From assembly GCA_039029535.1 (NCBI GenBank), contig JBCCFW010000217.1, forward strand, positions 1 through 11,382: a stretch of 11,382 nucleotides of DNA, read 5' to 3'. The translations under genes and the position numbers were made by a program. Below, piece after piece: positions 6,615-11,382 of this stretch (within the stretch, counting starts at the first letter, position 1; each line of letters begins with the position of its first letter). The DNA comes from JBCCFW01 sp039029535. GTDB lineage: Bacteria > Acidobacteriota > JBCCFW01. A model generated the notes under the pieces. The model worked only from the letters and a program-made list of their open reading frames with translations. It did no database searches and was not told the DNA's origin.

Positions 6615-6860
6615 CTACTTGTAGCGGTACACGATCCGCCCTCGTTGGAGGTCGTAGGGCGACAGCTCGACCTTGACGCGGTCACCGACGAGGATGCGGA
6701 TGAAGTTCTTGCGGATCTTTCCCGAGACGTGAGCCAGAACCTTGTGGCCTCCCTCCAGCTCCACGCGAAACATCGCGTTGGGAAGGGGCTCGACGACGGT
6801 CGCATCCACCTGGATGGCCTCGTCTTCCTTGCCACTGTCGTTCTCGCGTTTCTTACCCAT
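6615..6860 (-). CDS. infA: Translation initiation factor IF-1, 81 aa, with N-terminal extension
   Basis: IF-1 occupies the ribosomal A site during initiation. The OB-fold is intact and highly conserved: VVEPLPNAMFRVELEGGHKV, HVSGKIRKNFIRILVGDRV, ELSPYDLQRGRIVYRYK. The usual protein is about 72 residues; here a charged segment (MGKKRENDSGKEDEAIQ) adds about nine residues at the N-terminus. The ATG at 6858-6860 has AGGAG 11 bases upstream. A second ATG at 6866-6868 is out of frame and closer than normal to the SD. No other good in-frame start would remove the extension. It follows a long gap with a candidate promoter, so it may head its own transcript. Confidence 0.97.
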   Translation of the reverse strand: MGKKRENDSGKEDEAIQVDATVVEPLPNAMFRVELEGGHKVLAHVSGKIRKNFIRILVGDRVKVELSPYDLQRGRIVYRYK

Positions 6861-6878
6861 TCAGTCATTCACTCCTGA

Positions 6879-6901
6879 CTCGAGGGGAGAAGTCCCCTGA
6901 G
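6879..6901 (-). promoter_or_regulatory. Stem-loop directly upstream of the infA SD
   Basis: AGGGGA (6898-6893) pairs with TCCCCT (6888-6883) around loop CUUC; with one bulged C (6882) the stem extends by CTC/GAG to 6901 and 6879, nine pairs in total. The SD AGGAG (6876-6872) begins two bases downstream. It may influence ribosome access to infA. Confidence 0.4.
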
Positions 6902-6970
6902 ACAGACGATTCTCGGGACACGAAAAGTCACCGAAGGCCCGGGGTCGCGCCCGTCTCGAACGCGTTGGGG

Positions 6971-7003
6971 CCAACGGCAAGACTGCGAAGCGTGGGCCGT
7001 TGG
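6971..7003 (-). repeat. Inverted repeat in the infA leader
   Basis: CCAACGGC (6971-6978) and GCCGTTGG (6996-7003) are perfect 8-bp inverted arms with a 17-base spacer. In the leader RNA downstream of the candidate promoter this would be a stem-loop; as DNA it could be a protein-binding dyad. No known motif is recognised. Confidence 0.35.
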
Positions 7004-7067
7004 TCCGGTCTCGTCGGCCCAGGGTCCACCCCGTCGAGCCGACACGTCATCCGCCGAGAAGTCGCGG

Positions 7068-7097
7068 ATTCTAACAGCGTGCCAGCCCCCTTGGGAA
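7068..7097 (-). promoter_or_regulatory. Candidate sigma-70-type promoter for infA and downstream genes
   Basis: Reading leftward, TTCCCA (7097-7092; four of six matches to TTGACA) is followed after 18 bases by TAGAAT (7073-7068; five of six matches to TATAAT). Transcription would start near 7060 and give a leader of about 200 bases before infA. It lies in the only long gene-free gap of the operon, where a promoter would be expected. The -35 is weak and the assignment is inferred. Confidence 0.45.
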
Positions 7098-7159
7098 GCC
7101 CTGATGGCGGGGCATTTCGCCCCCGACGAGACCAAGTCATGATCGTGCCCGAAGCCTCC

Positions 7160-8574
7160 CTAGCGACGCGGGCGCATCGGCCCGCTCCGGAGGAAGCCGT
7201 CGTAGTGGCGCATGATGAGCTGGGATTCGACCTGCTGGGCGAAGTCCATCGCGACGCCGACGACGATGAGCATCGAGGTTCCGCCGAAGAGCGAGAAGGC
7301 GCTCGGCGGCACGTTGAAGCCTTCCTTGAACCAGTTCGGCATGTTCTCGAACAGCTTCCCGACCCAGGGCAGCTCGTGGAGCCGCAGCCCGGAGGTCACC
7401 CACATCGGCATGATCGAGACCGCCGACAGGTAGAGGGCGCCCCAGAACGTGATGCGGGTCAGGATGGTGTCGAGGTAGTCGGCGGTCTGCTTGCCGGGGC
7501 GAATGCCCGGGATGAAGCCGCCGGCCTTCTTGATGTTGTCGGTGGTGTCGACCGGGTTGAACGTGATCGACGTGTAGAAGAAGCAGAAGAAGATGATCGC
7601 CGCCACGTAGAGGAGCGTGTAGAGCGGCATCGCCCACTGCAGCTGGTAGTTCAGCTTCTGGACCCAGGCCTGACCCTGCAGCTTCGGCCACTGGAGGATG
7701 AGGCTCGGGAACACGATCACCGACTGGGCGAAGATCACCGGGATGACGCCCGAGGTGTTCAGCTTCAGCGGCAGGTGCGCCATCTGGCCGGCGCGAACCT
7801 TCCGGCCCACGACCCGCTTGGCGTACTGGACCGGGATCCTTCGCTGAGCCCGTTCCATGAAGATGATGAAGGCGATGACCGCCAGCACCATCGCTACCAG
7901 GAACGCGAGCTGAAGGTAGTTGAGCTCACCACGGTCGATGGAGCCCTTGGTCTGCTGCACCGCCGGCACGAAGCTCACGACGATGGACGCGAAGATGAGC
8001 AGCGAGATGCCGTTGCCATGCCACGCTCGCTGATCTGCTCGCCGACCCACATCAGGAAGACGGTGCCGGTAGTCAGCGTGAGCACGGCCAGCACGTAGAA
8101 CCAGAAGCCGGCCTCGGGAACGAGCTCGCGTCCGCCGCGGGTCTGCGCCTGGTCGGAGGTGAGCCAGAAGGCCATGCCGGTGGCCTGAATCGCGGCGAGC
8201 ACGCCCGTGAGGTAGCGGGTGTACTGGGTGATCTTCCGCCGCCCCATCTCCCCTTCCTTGGAGAGACGCTCGAGCTCCGGCACGACGACCGTGAGGAGCT
8301 GCAAGATGATGGAGGCGGAGATGTACGGCATGATGCCGGTCGCGAAGATCGCGACTCGCGTGAGCGCTCCTCCGGTGAACATGTTCACGAAGTCGAGCGC
8401 CGTGCCGGCCGTGCCGCTGAGCTCGTCCATGAACTGCCGGAGCGCACCCGGGTCGACACCGGGCACCGGCACGAAGGACCCGACGCGATAAATCGCCATC
8501 AGGCCCAGCGTGTAGAAGATGCGCTTCCGGAGCTCCGGGATGCGCCAGATGGTGACGAGCTTGTTCCAGATCAT
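7160..8574 (-). CDS. secY: Protein translocase subunit SecY, interrupted by a one-base frameshift
   Basis: SecY is the membrane channel of the Sec translocon. From the ATG at 8572-8574, codons 1-185 read as normal SecY (RIPELRKRIFYTLGLMAIYR, GIMPYISASIILQLLTVVVP, RKITQYTRYLT) up to VGEQISERG. The frame then shifts: the expected ERG-Ile-GNGISLLIFA appears with GNGISLLIFA in another frame. mRNA reads GGCATGGCAACGGC where GGCATCGGCAACGGC is expected, so one base is missing next to 8017/8018. Without it, the first frame ends after 14 wrong residues (stop 7975-7977). The rest, to GGTSMLIVVGVAMDFAQQVE and MRHYDGFLRSG, is intact in the second frame. Restoring one base gives 471 aa and about ten membrane helices, a normal SecY. 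As an essential gene, an assembly or sequencing error is the likeliest cause. It follows rplO by 43 bp. Confidence 0.95.
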
Positions 8575-8617
8575 CTGCCGAGTCCTCGGACTGGAGTGCT
8601 CTCGCGATCGGTGACGA

Positions 8618-9058
8618 TCACAGCAGCTCGCAGCTGCCGCCTGCCGCCTCGATCTTGCTGCGCGCCGAAGCGCTGAACGCGTGGGCCTTCACCGTGAGCG
8701 CACCCTCGAGCTTCCCCTCGCCGAGGATCTTCAGGCGCGCCGACTTCCTGAGCAGGCCCTTCTCCCTGAGCTCCTCGGGACCCACGGTCGCGCCTGCTTC
8801 GAAGCGCTTGGCGAGCTCCTGGACGTTCAGGGCGGTCACCTCCTTGCGGAAGATGTTGGTGAAGCCGCGCTTCGGGACCCGGCGCTGGAGTGGCATCTGA
8901 CCACCCTCGAAGCCGGGACGACGCGAGAAGCCCGAACGGGACTTCTGGCCCTTGTGGCCGCGACCAGCGGTGCCGCCCTGACCGGAGGCTTCGCCTCGGC
9001 CGATGCGCTTCCGCTTCTTCTTGGCGCCGGGTGAGGGCGCGAGAGTCTCGAGATCCAT
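8618..9058 (-). CDS. rplO: 50S ribosomal protein L15, 146 aa
   Basis: L15 is a late-assembly 23S rRNA binder with a long basic extended arm. The N-terminal arm is clear (LAPSPGAKKKRKRIGRGEAS, then GGTAGRGHKGQKSRSG and FEGGQMPLQRRVPKRGF), and the globular part ends with the SASARSKIEAAGGSCELL typical of the family (A..KIEAAGG). The ATG at 9056-9058 is one base after the rpmD stop (TGAGATG), so translation is probably coupled. Length is normal. Confidence 0.98.
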   Translation of the reverse strand: MDLETLAPSPGAKKKRKRIGRGEASGQGGTAGRGHKGQKSRSGFSRRPGFEGGQMPLQRRVPKRGFTNIFRKEVTALNVQELAKRFEAGATVGPEELREKGLLRKSARLKILGEGKLEGALTVKAHAFSASARSKIEAAGGSCELL

Positions 9059-9059
9059 C

Positions 9060-9257
9060 TCAGTCTCCTTCCACCGGCTCGACCGTCACCAGGTGCAGGA
9101 CCTTGGTGATGGCACCCCGAACCGTGGGCTCGTCCCGCAGCTCGTTGCTGTCGCCAGAACGACGCAGGCCGAGGGAGCGGAGGGTCGCGACCTGCCGCTT
9201 GCTCTTGCCGGCCCAGCCGCGCACGAGGGTGATGCGAACTTTCTTCGCCTCGGACAT
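9060..9257 (-). CDS. rpmD: 50S ribosomal protein L30, 65 aa
   Basis: A short L30: KKVRITLVRGWAGKSKRQVA, LRSLGLRRSGDSNELRDEPT (the usual pattern is LGLrr.n....D.p.v.GmI..V.HLV.v) and VLHLVTVEP. It is not present in every bacterial phylum, so its retention is mildly informative. Its ATG (9255-9257) overlaps the rpsE stop by one base (TGATG), and rplO starts one base after its own stop, making rpsE-rpmD-rplO a tightly coupled trio. Confidence 0.96.
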   Translation of the reverse strand: MSEAKKVRITLVRGWAGKSKRQVATLRSLGLRRSGDSNELRDEPTVRGAITKVLHLVTVEPVEGD

Positions 9258-9775
9258 CAGGCCACCTCGGCTTCCAGGTCGGCCGCGGTCTTGCCCCGCC
9301 CGCGAGCGACGCTGTCGGCATCGCGCAGGTCCTTGAGGCCCTCGATGGTGGCCTTGACCAGGTTGTGCGGGTTCCGCGTGCCCAACGACTTGGTGAGGAT
9401 GTCGGCGATCCCGGCCGCGGTCAGGACGGCACGGACGGCACCACCGGCGATGACGCCGGTACCGGTGGCCGCCGGCCGCAGCACGACGCGACCCGCACCG
9501 AAGCGACCGACGGTCGCATGCGGGATGGTCGTGGCATTGCGAGGGATGCGCACGATGTTCCGGCGCGCCCGCTCGATGCCCTTGGCGATGGCGGTCGGCA
9601 CCTCGCGGGCCTTCCCCATTCCCCAGCCGACGTGGCCATGGCCGTCGCCGACCACCACGAGCGCCGAGAAGCTGAGGTTCTTGCCACCCTTGACGACCTT
9701 GGTCGTGCGGTTGATGTGGACGACTTCCTCGGCCAGCTCGAGTTGGTTCGGGTCAATGACGCTATTGCGCTTCAT
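9257..9775 (-). CDS. rpsE: 30S ribosomal protein S5, 172 aa
   Basis: S5 lies near the mRNA entry and decoding region of the 30S subunit and affects translational accuracy. The N-terminal double-stranded-RNA-binding-like domain is LEEVVHINRTTKVVKGGKNL-like (about 15-35) followed by SFSALVVVGDGHGHVGWGMG and KAREVPTAIAKG; the C-terminal domain holds TGTGVIAGGAVRAVLTAAGI and DILTKSLGTRNPHNLVKAT. The ATG at 9773-9775 has GGAG six bases upstream. It lies 45 bp after rplR; the spacer folds into a hairpin. Confidence 0.98.
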   Translation of the reverse strand: MKRNSVIDPNQLELAEEVVHINRTTKVVKGGKNLSFSALVVVGDGHGHVGWGMGKAREVPTAIAKGIERARRNIVRIPRNATTIPHATVGRFGAGRVVLRPAATGTGVIAGGAVRAVLTAAGIADILTKSLGTRNPHNLVKATIEGLKDLRDADSVARGRGKTAADLEAEVA

Positions 9776-9789
9776 CTCGTTCTCCGGGC

Positions 9790-9812
9790 CCGGCCGCCTG
9801 CGGGCAGGCCGG
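9790..9812 (-). promoter_or_regulatory. GC-rich hairpin in the rplR-rpsE spacer
   Basis: CCGGCC and GCC (9812-9803, with one bulged base at 9806) pair with GGC and GGCCGG (9798-9790) around a four-base loop, giving nine G-C pairs. It ends a few bases before the rpsE SD. No U-run follows. It may be an mRNA processing or stability element; base composition makes chance folding possible. Confidence 0.35.
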
Positions 9813-9820
9813 CAAGAGCT

Positions 9821-10186
9821 CTAGAACTTGAGTCCGCCTTCACGGGCGGCATCGGCCAACGCGCGGATGCGTCCGTGGTAGACGAATCCGCCGCGGTCGA
9901 ACACGACCTGGCTGACGTTGAGGGCCTTGAGACGCTCGGCGATGAGCTCGCCGACTTCCTTCGCCGCCGCGATGTTGGAGCCGCGCTCCATCTTCGAGCG
10001 GATGCCCTTTTCGACCGTCGACGCCTGAGCGAGGGTCTTTCCCTCGTCGTCGTCGATGGCCTGGCAGTAGATGTGCGCCGCACTCCGGAAGACCGCGAGA
10101 CGCGGGCGCTCCGCGTTGCCACGGATCTTCCGACGGATGCTGCTGCGCACCCGTGAGCGGTTGAGCTTTCGGTTGATCGCCGCCAT
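9821..10186 (-). CDS. rplR: 50S ribosomal protein L18, 121 aa
   Basis: L18 binds 5S rRNA and, with L5, attaches it to the large subunit. The basic N-terminus (MAAINRKLNRSRVRSSIRRK) is followed by the core RPRLAVFRSAAHIYCQAIDD and by VFDRGGFVYHGRIRALADAA, ending in REGGLKF, the standard L18 end (A.REgGL.F). The ATG at 10184-10186 has GGAGAG eight bases upstream. A 79-bp spacer separates it from rplF, the longest gap within the spc part apart from secY-infA. Confidence 0.98.
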   Translation of the reverse strand: MAAINRKLNRSRVRSSIRRKIRGNAERPRLAVFRSAAHIYCQAIDDDEGKTLAQASTVEKGIRSKMERGSNIAAAKEVGELIAERLKALNVSQVVFDRGGFVYHGRIRALADAAREGGLKF

Positions 10187-10229
10187 CTTCGTTTCTCTCC
10201 AGCAGTGCTACGTTGCACGGTCGGCTCGA

Positions 10230-10246
10230 ACGACGGAGACCGTCGT
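10230..10246 (-). repeat. Perfect 7-bp stem with 3-base loop in the rplF-rplR spacer
   Basis: ACGACGG (10246-10240) and CCGTCGT (10236-10230) pair perfectly around loop UCU in the mRNA, about 43 bases before the rplR start. No U-run follows, so termination is unlikely. No known motif is recognised. Confidence 0.35.
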
Positions 10247-10265
10247 CGTCGCCACGAGGCTCGCT

Positions 10266-10805
10266 CTACTTCGCGCCGGACTTGCCAGCCTTGGTTCGGA
10301 TGACCTCGTCGGACAGTCGGATGCCCTTGCCCTTGTAGGGGTCTGGTGGACGCAGGGCTCGAATCTTGGCCGCCACCTGGCCGACGGCCTGCTTGTCGAT
10401 GCCCTTGACGACGAGCTTGGTGTTGTCCTCGACCGAAATCTCGATGCCCTCGGGCACCGGGAAGTCGACCTCGTGGGAGTAACCCAGCGCCATGTTGAGC
10501 GTCTTGCCCTTCATGGCGGCGCGGTAACCGACGCCCACGATCTCGAGTCGCTTCTCGAAGCCTTGGCTCACGCCGGTGACGGCATTCGCCGCCAGCGCGC
10601 GCGCCAGACCGTGAAACGCCCGGCTCTGCCTCTCTTCATTGGCCCGAGTGAACTTGAGCTGGCCGTCCTCGACGGCCGCGCTGATCCCCGGAGGCAGGGG
10701 CGTGGTCAGGTTCCCCTTGGGACCCTGGACCTTGAGACACCCCTCTTCGACATCGATCTTCACCCCGGAGGGGAGACCGAGCTGCTTGGAGCCAACCCTG
10801 GACAT
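10266..10805 (-). CDS. rplF: 50S ribosomal protein L6, 179 aa
   Basis: L6 has two related domains and lies near the sarcin-ricin loop and factor-binding site. MSRVGSKQLGLPSGVKIDVE opens domain one (SRIGKkPI.iP.GV in most families); domain two contains the C-terminal signature PDPYKGKGIRLSDEVIRTKA (PEPYKGKGIRY in most) ending KSGAK. Length is typical. The ATG at 10803-10805 has GAGGAG nine bases upstream. It follows rpsH by 33 bp. Confidence 0.98.
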   Translation of the reverse strand: MSRVGSKQLGLPSGVKIDVEEGCLKVQGPKGNLTTPLPPGISAAVEDGQLKFTRANEERQSRAFHGLARALAANAVTGVSQGFEKRLEIVGVGYRAAMKGKTLNMALGYSHEVDFPVPEGIEISVEDNTKLVVKGIDKQAVGQVAAKIRALRPPDPYKGKGIRLSDEVIRTKAGKSGAK

Positions 10806-10838
10806 GTCAGCAATCTCCTCGTGGAGCCGAAGCGACGG

Positions 10839-11237
10839 CTACCAGACCTCGCACAGGACCTCGCCGCCGATGTTTCGGCTGCGGGCGTCCTGGCCAGAAA
10901 TCACTCCCTGGGAGGTGGACACGATGCTCACGCCGAGGCCGTCGAGCACCTTGGGAACCTCCTGCGCCGAGCAGTAGACGCGCCGGCCGGGAGTGGAGAC
11001 GCGACGGAGCCCGCGGATGACCGGGGTGCCCTCGACGTCGTACTTGAGTCGGATCTCGATGGTGGACTTCGGACCGTCTTCTTCCTTCTTCCAACCATCG
11101 ATGTAGCCCTCGGCCTCCAGGATGGCGGCGAGACGTGCCTTCATCGTGGAACCGTCGGCCTGGACCGAGGTGTGACCCGCCGCAAGCGCGTTGCGGATGC
11201 GGGTGAGGAAGTCGGCAATGGGGTCGGTCATCGACAT
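10839..11237 (-). CDS. rpsH: 30S ribosomal protein S8, 132 aa
   Basis: S8 binds the central domain of 16S rRNA and in E. coli represses the spc operon by binding its mRNA at rplE. The N-terminus MSMTDPIADFLTRIRNALAA is the family signature; the C-terminal domain has TPGRRVYCSAQEVPKVLDGL, then GVSIVSTSQGVISGQDAR and GGEVLCEVW. An upstream in-frame extension of 25 codons overlaps rplE and is not protein-like. The ATG at 11235-11237 is preferred over the one two codons later because GGAG lies nine bases upstream and the MSM start is common in the family. It directly follows rplE with a 19-bp gap; rpsN is not between them. Confidence 0.98.
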   Translation of the reverse strand: MSMTDPIADFLTRIRNALAAGHTSVQADGSTMKARLAAILEAEGYIDGWKKEEDGPKSTIEIRLKYDVEGTPVIRGLRRVSTPGRRVYCSAQEVPKVLDGLGVSIVSTSQGVISGQDARSRNIGGEVLCEVW

Positions 11238-11256
11238 TCGCGTGCTCTCCGAGTGC

Positions 11257-11382
11257 TCAGCGCACGAAGGGGAAGCCGAGCTTCGACAGGAGGGCTCGGG
11301 CGTGGTCGTCACGCTTGGACGTGGTCACGACGGTGACGTTCATGCCCTTGACGGTCTCCACCTTGGCCAGGTCGATCTCCGG
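11257..11382 (-). CDS. rplE: 50S ribosomal protein L5, C-terminal 41 residues (5' end outside window)
   Basis: The visible tail reads PEIDLAKVETVKGMNVTVVT then TSKRDDHARALLSKLGFPFV plus a final R, matching the end of L5 (PEID.dkv...GmdI...TtA..D.EA..LL...G.PF). L5 binds 5S rRNA and contacts P-site tRNA. The frame is open to the window edge and stops at TGA (11257-11259). Standard position upstream of rpsN/rpsH in spc operons. Confidence 0.95.
   Translation of the reverse strand, partial: PEIDLAKVETVKGMNVTVVTTSKRDDHARALLSKLGFPFVR

Larger units (their letters stand above)
6861..7159 (-). other. 299-bp gene-free spacer between secY and infA
   Basis: In many bacteria adk and map lie here; neither is present and no frame reads as a protein remnant. 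The spacer holds a GC-rich hairpin soon after the secY stop (GGGGC/GCCCC, 7109-7123, loop of five, no U-run), the candidate promoter, the 8-bp inverted repeat and the hairpin next to the infA SD. It therefore looks like a transcript boundary with a structured leader. Confidence 0.6.

Noticed and set aside
7078..7084. TGGCACG on the minus strand, resembling a sigma-54 -24 element
   Set aside because: The matching TTGC(A/T) -12 element is not found at the right spacing; a sigma-70-type TAGAAT overlaps the site and fits better.
7108..7125. GC-rich hairpin after secY as an intrinsic terminator
   Set aside because: The perfect stem is only five pairs and no U-run follows; kept as a note within the spacer but not called a terminator.
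6869..7135. 88-codon minus-strand open frame in the secY-infA spacer
   Set aside because: No family resemblance, poor third-position GC bias compared with neighbours, no SD, and it covers the candidate promoter and inverted repeats.
8011..8025. Programmed -1 frameshift in secY
   Set aside because: No slippery X-XXY-YYZ heptamer and no obvious downstream stimulatory structure; the simplest reading is one missing base in the Ile codon of the conserved ERG-I-GNG motif.

Overview
This window is the 3' two thirds of a bacterial ribosomal-protein superoperon (spc plus alpha regions), transcribed leftward on the minus strand, followed by four non-ribosomal genes. The DNA is GC-rich with strong G/C preference at third codon positions. 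Reading in transcription order from the right edge: rplE (C-terminus only), rpsH, rplF, rplR, rpsE, rpmD, rplO, secY; a 299-bp gene-free gap; then infA, rpmJ, rpsM, rpsK, rpsD, rpoA, rplQ, ubiE/menG, serS, an HPr-kinase-like P-loop protein and a PqqD-like protein. At the far left edge the last 41 codons of an unrecognised plus-strand gene converge on the operon.

Organism: a high-GC Gram-negative-type bacterium. The RpoA N-terminus (MQWQGFQRPRRL, SSIPGVVEDVTDIILNLKQ), the IF-1 core (VVEPLPNAMFRVEL) and the HPrK-like/PqqD pair look to me most like Acidobacteriota, with Myxococcota or Planctomycetota-like lineages as alternatives. This is recall of family sequences, not a search, and is low confidence. 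No gene here ends in TAA; all 20 visible stops are TGA or TAG.

The right half supplies small- and large-subunit ribosomal proteins and the SecY translocon channel. The middle supplies IF-1, L36, S13, S11, S4, the RNA polymerase alpha subunit and L17. The left end adds a quinone methyltransferase, seryl-tRNA synthetase and a putative peptide- or phosphotransfer-related pair. Several junctions are tight (rpsE/rpmD and serS/HPrK-like overlap by one base as TGATG; rpmD/rplO and ubiE/serS are one base apart), so translational coupling is likely.

Points deserving attention: secY carries a single-base deletion that breaks its frame near codon 186; adk and map are absent between secY and infA, replaced by a spacer with a candidate promoter and RBS-proximal hairpins; a perfect 10-bp hairpin stacked on a second hairpin encloses the rpmJ ribosome binding site; rpsN is absent between rplE and rpsH; and serS is translationally coupled to an HPrK-like/PqqD module. 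I see no mobile element, CRISPR array or RNA gene. The window is a mostly ordinary housekeeping locus and I do not claim a wholly new system in it.
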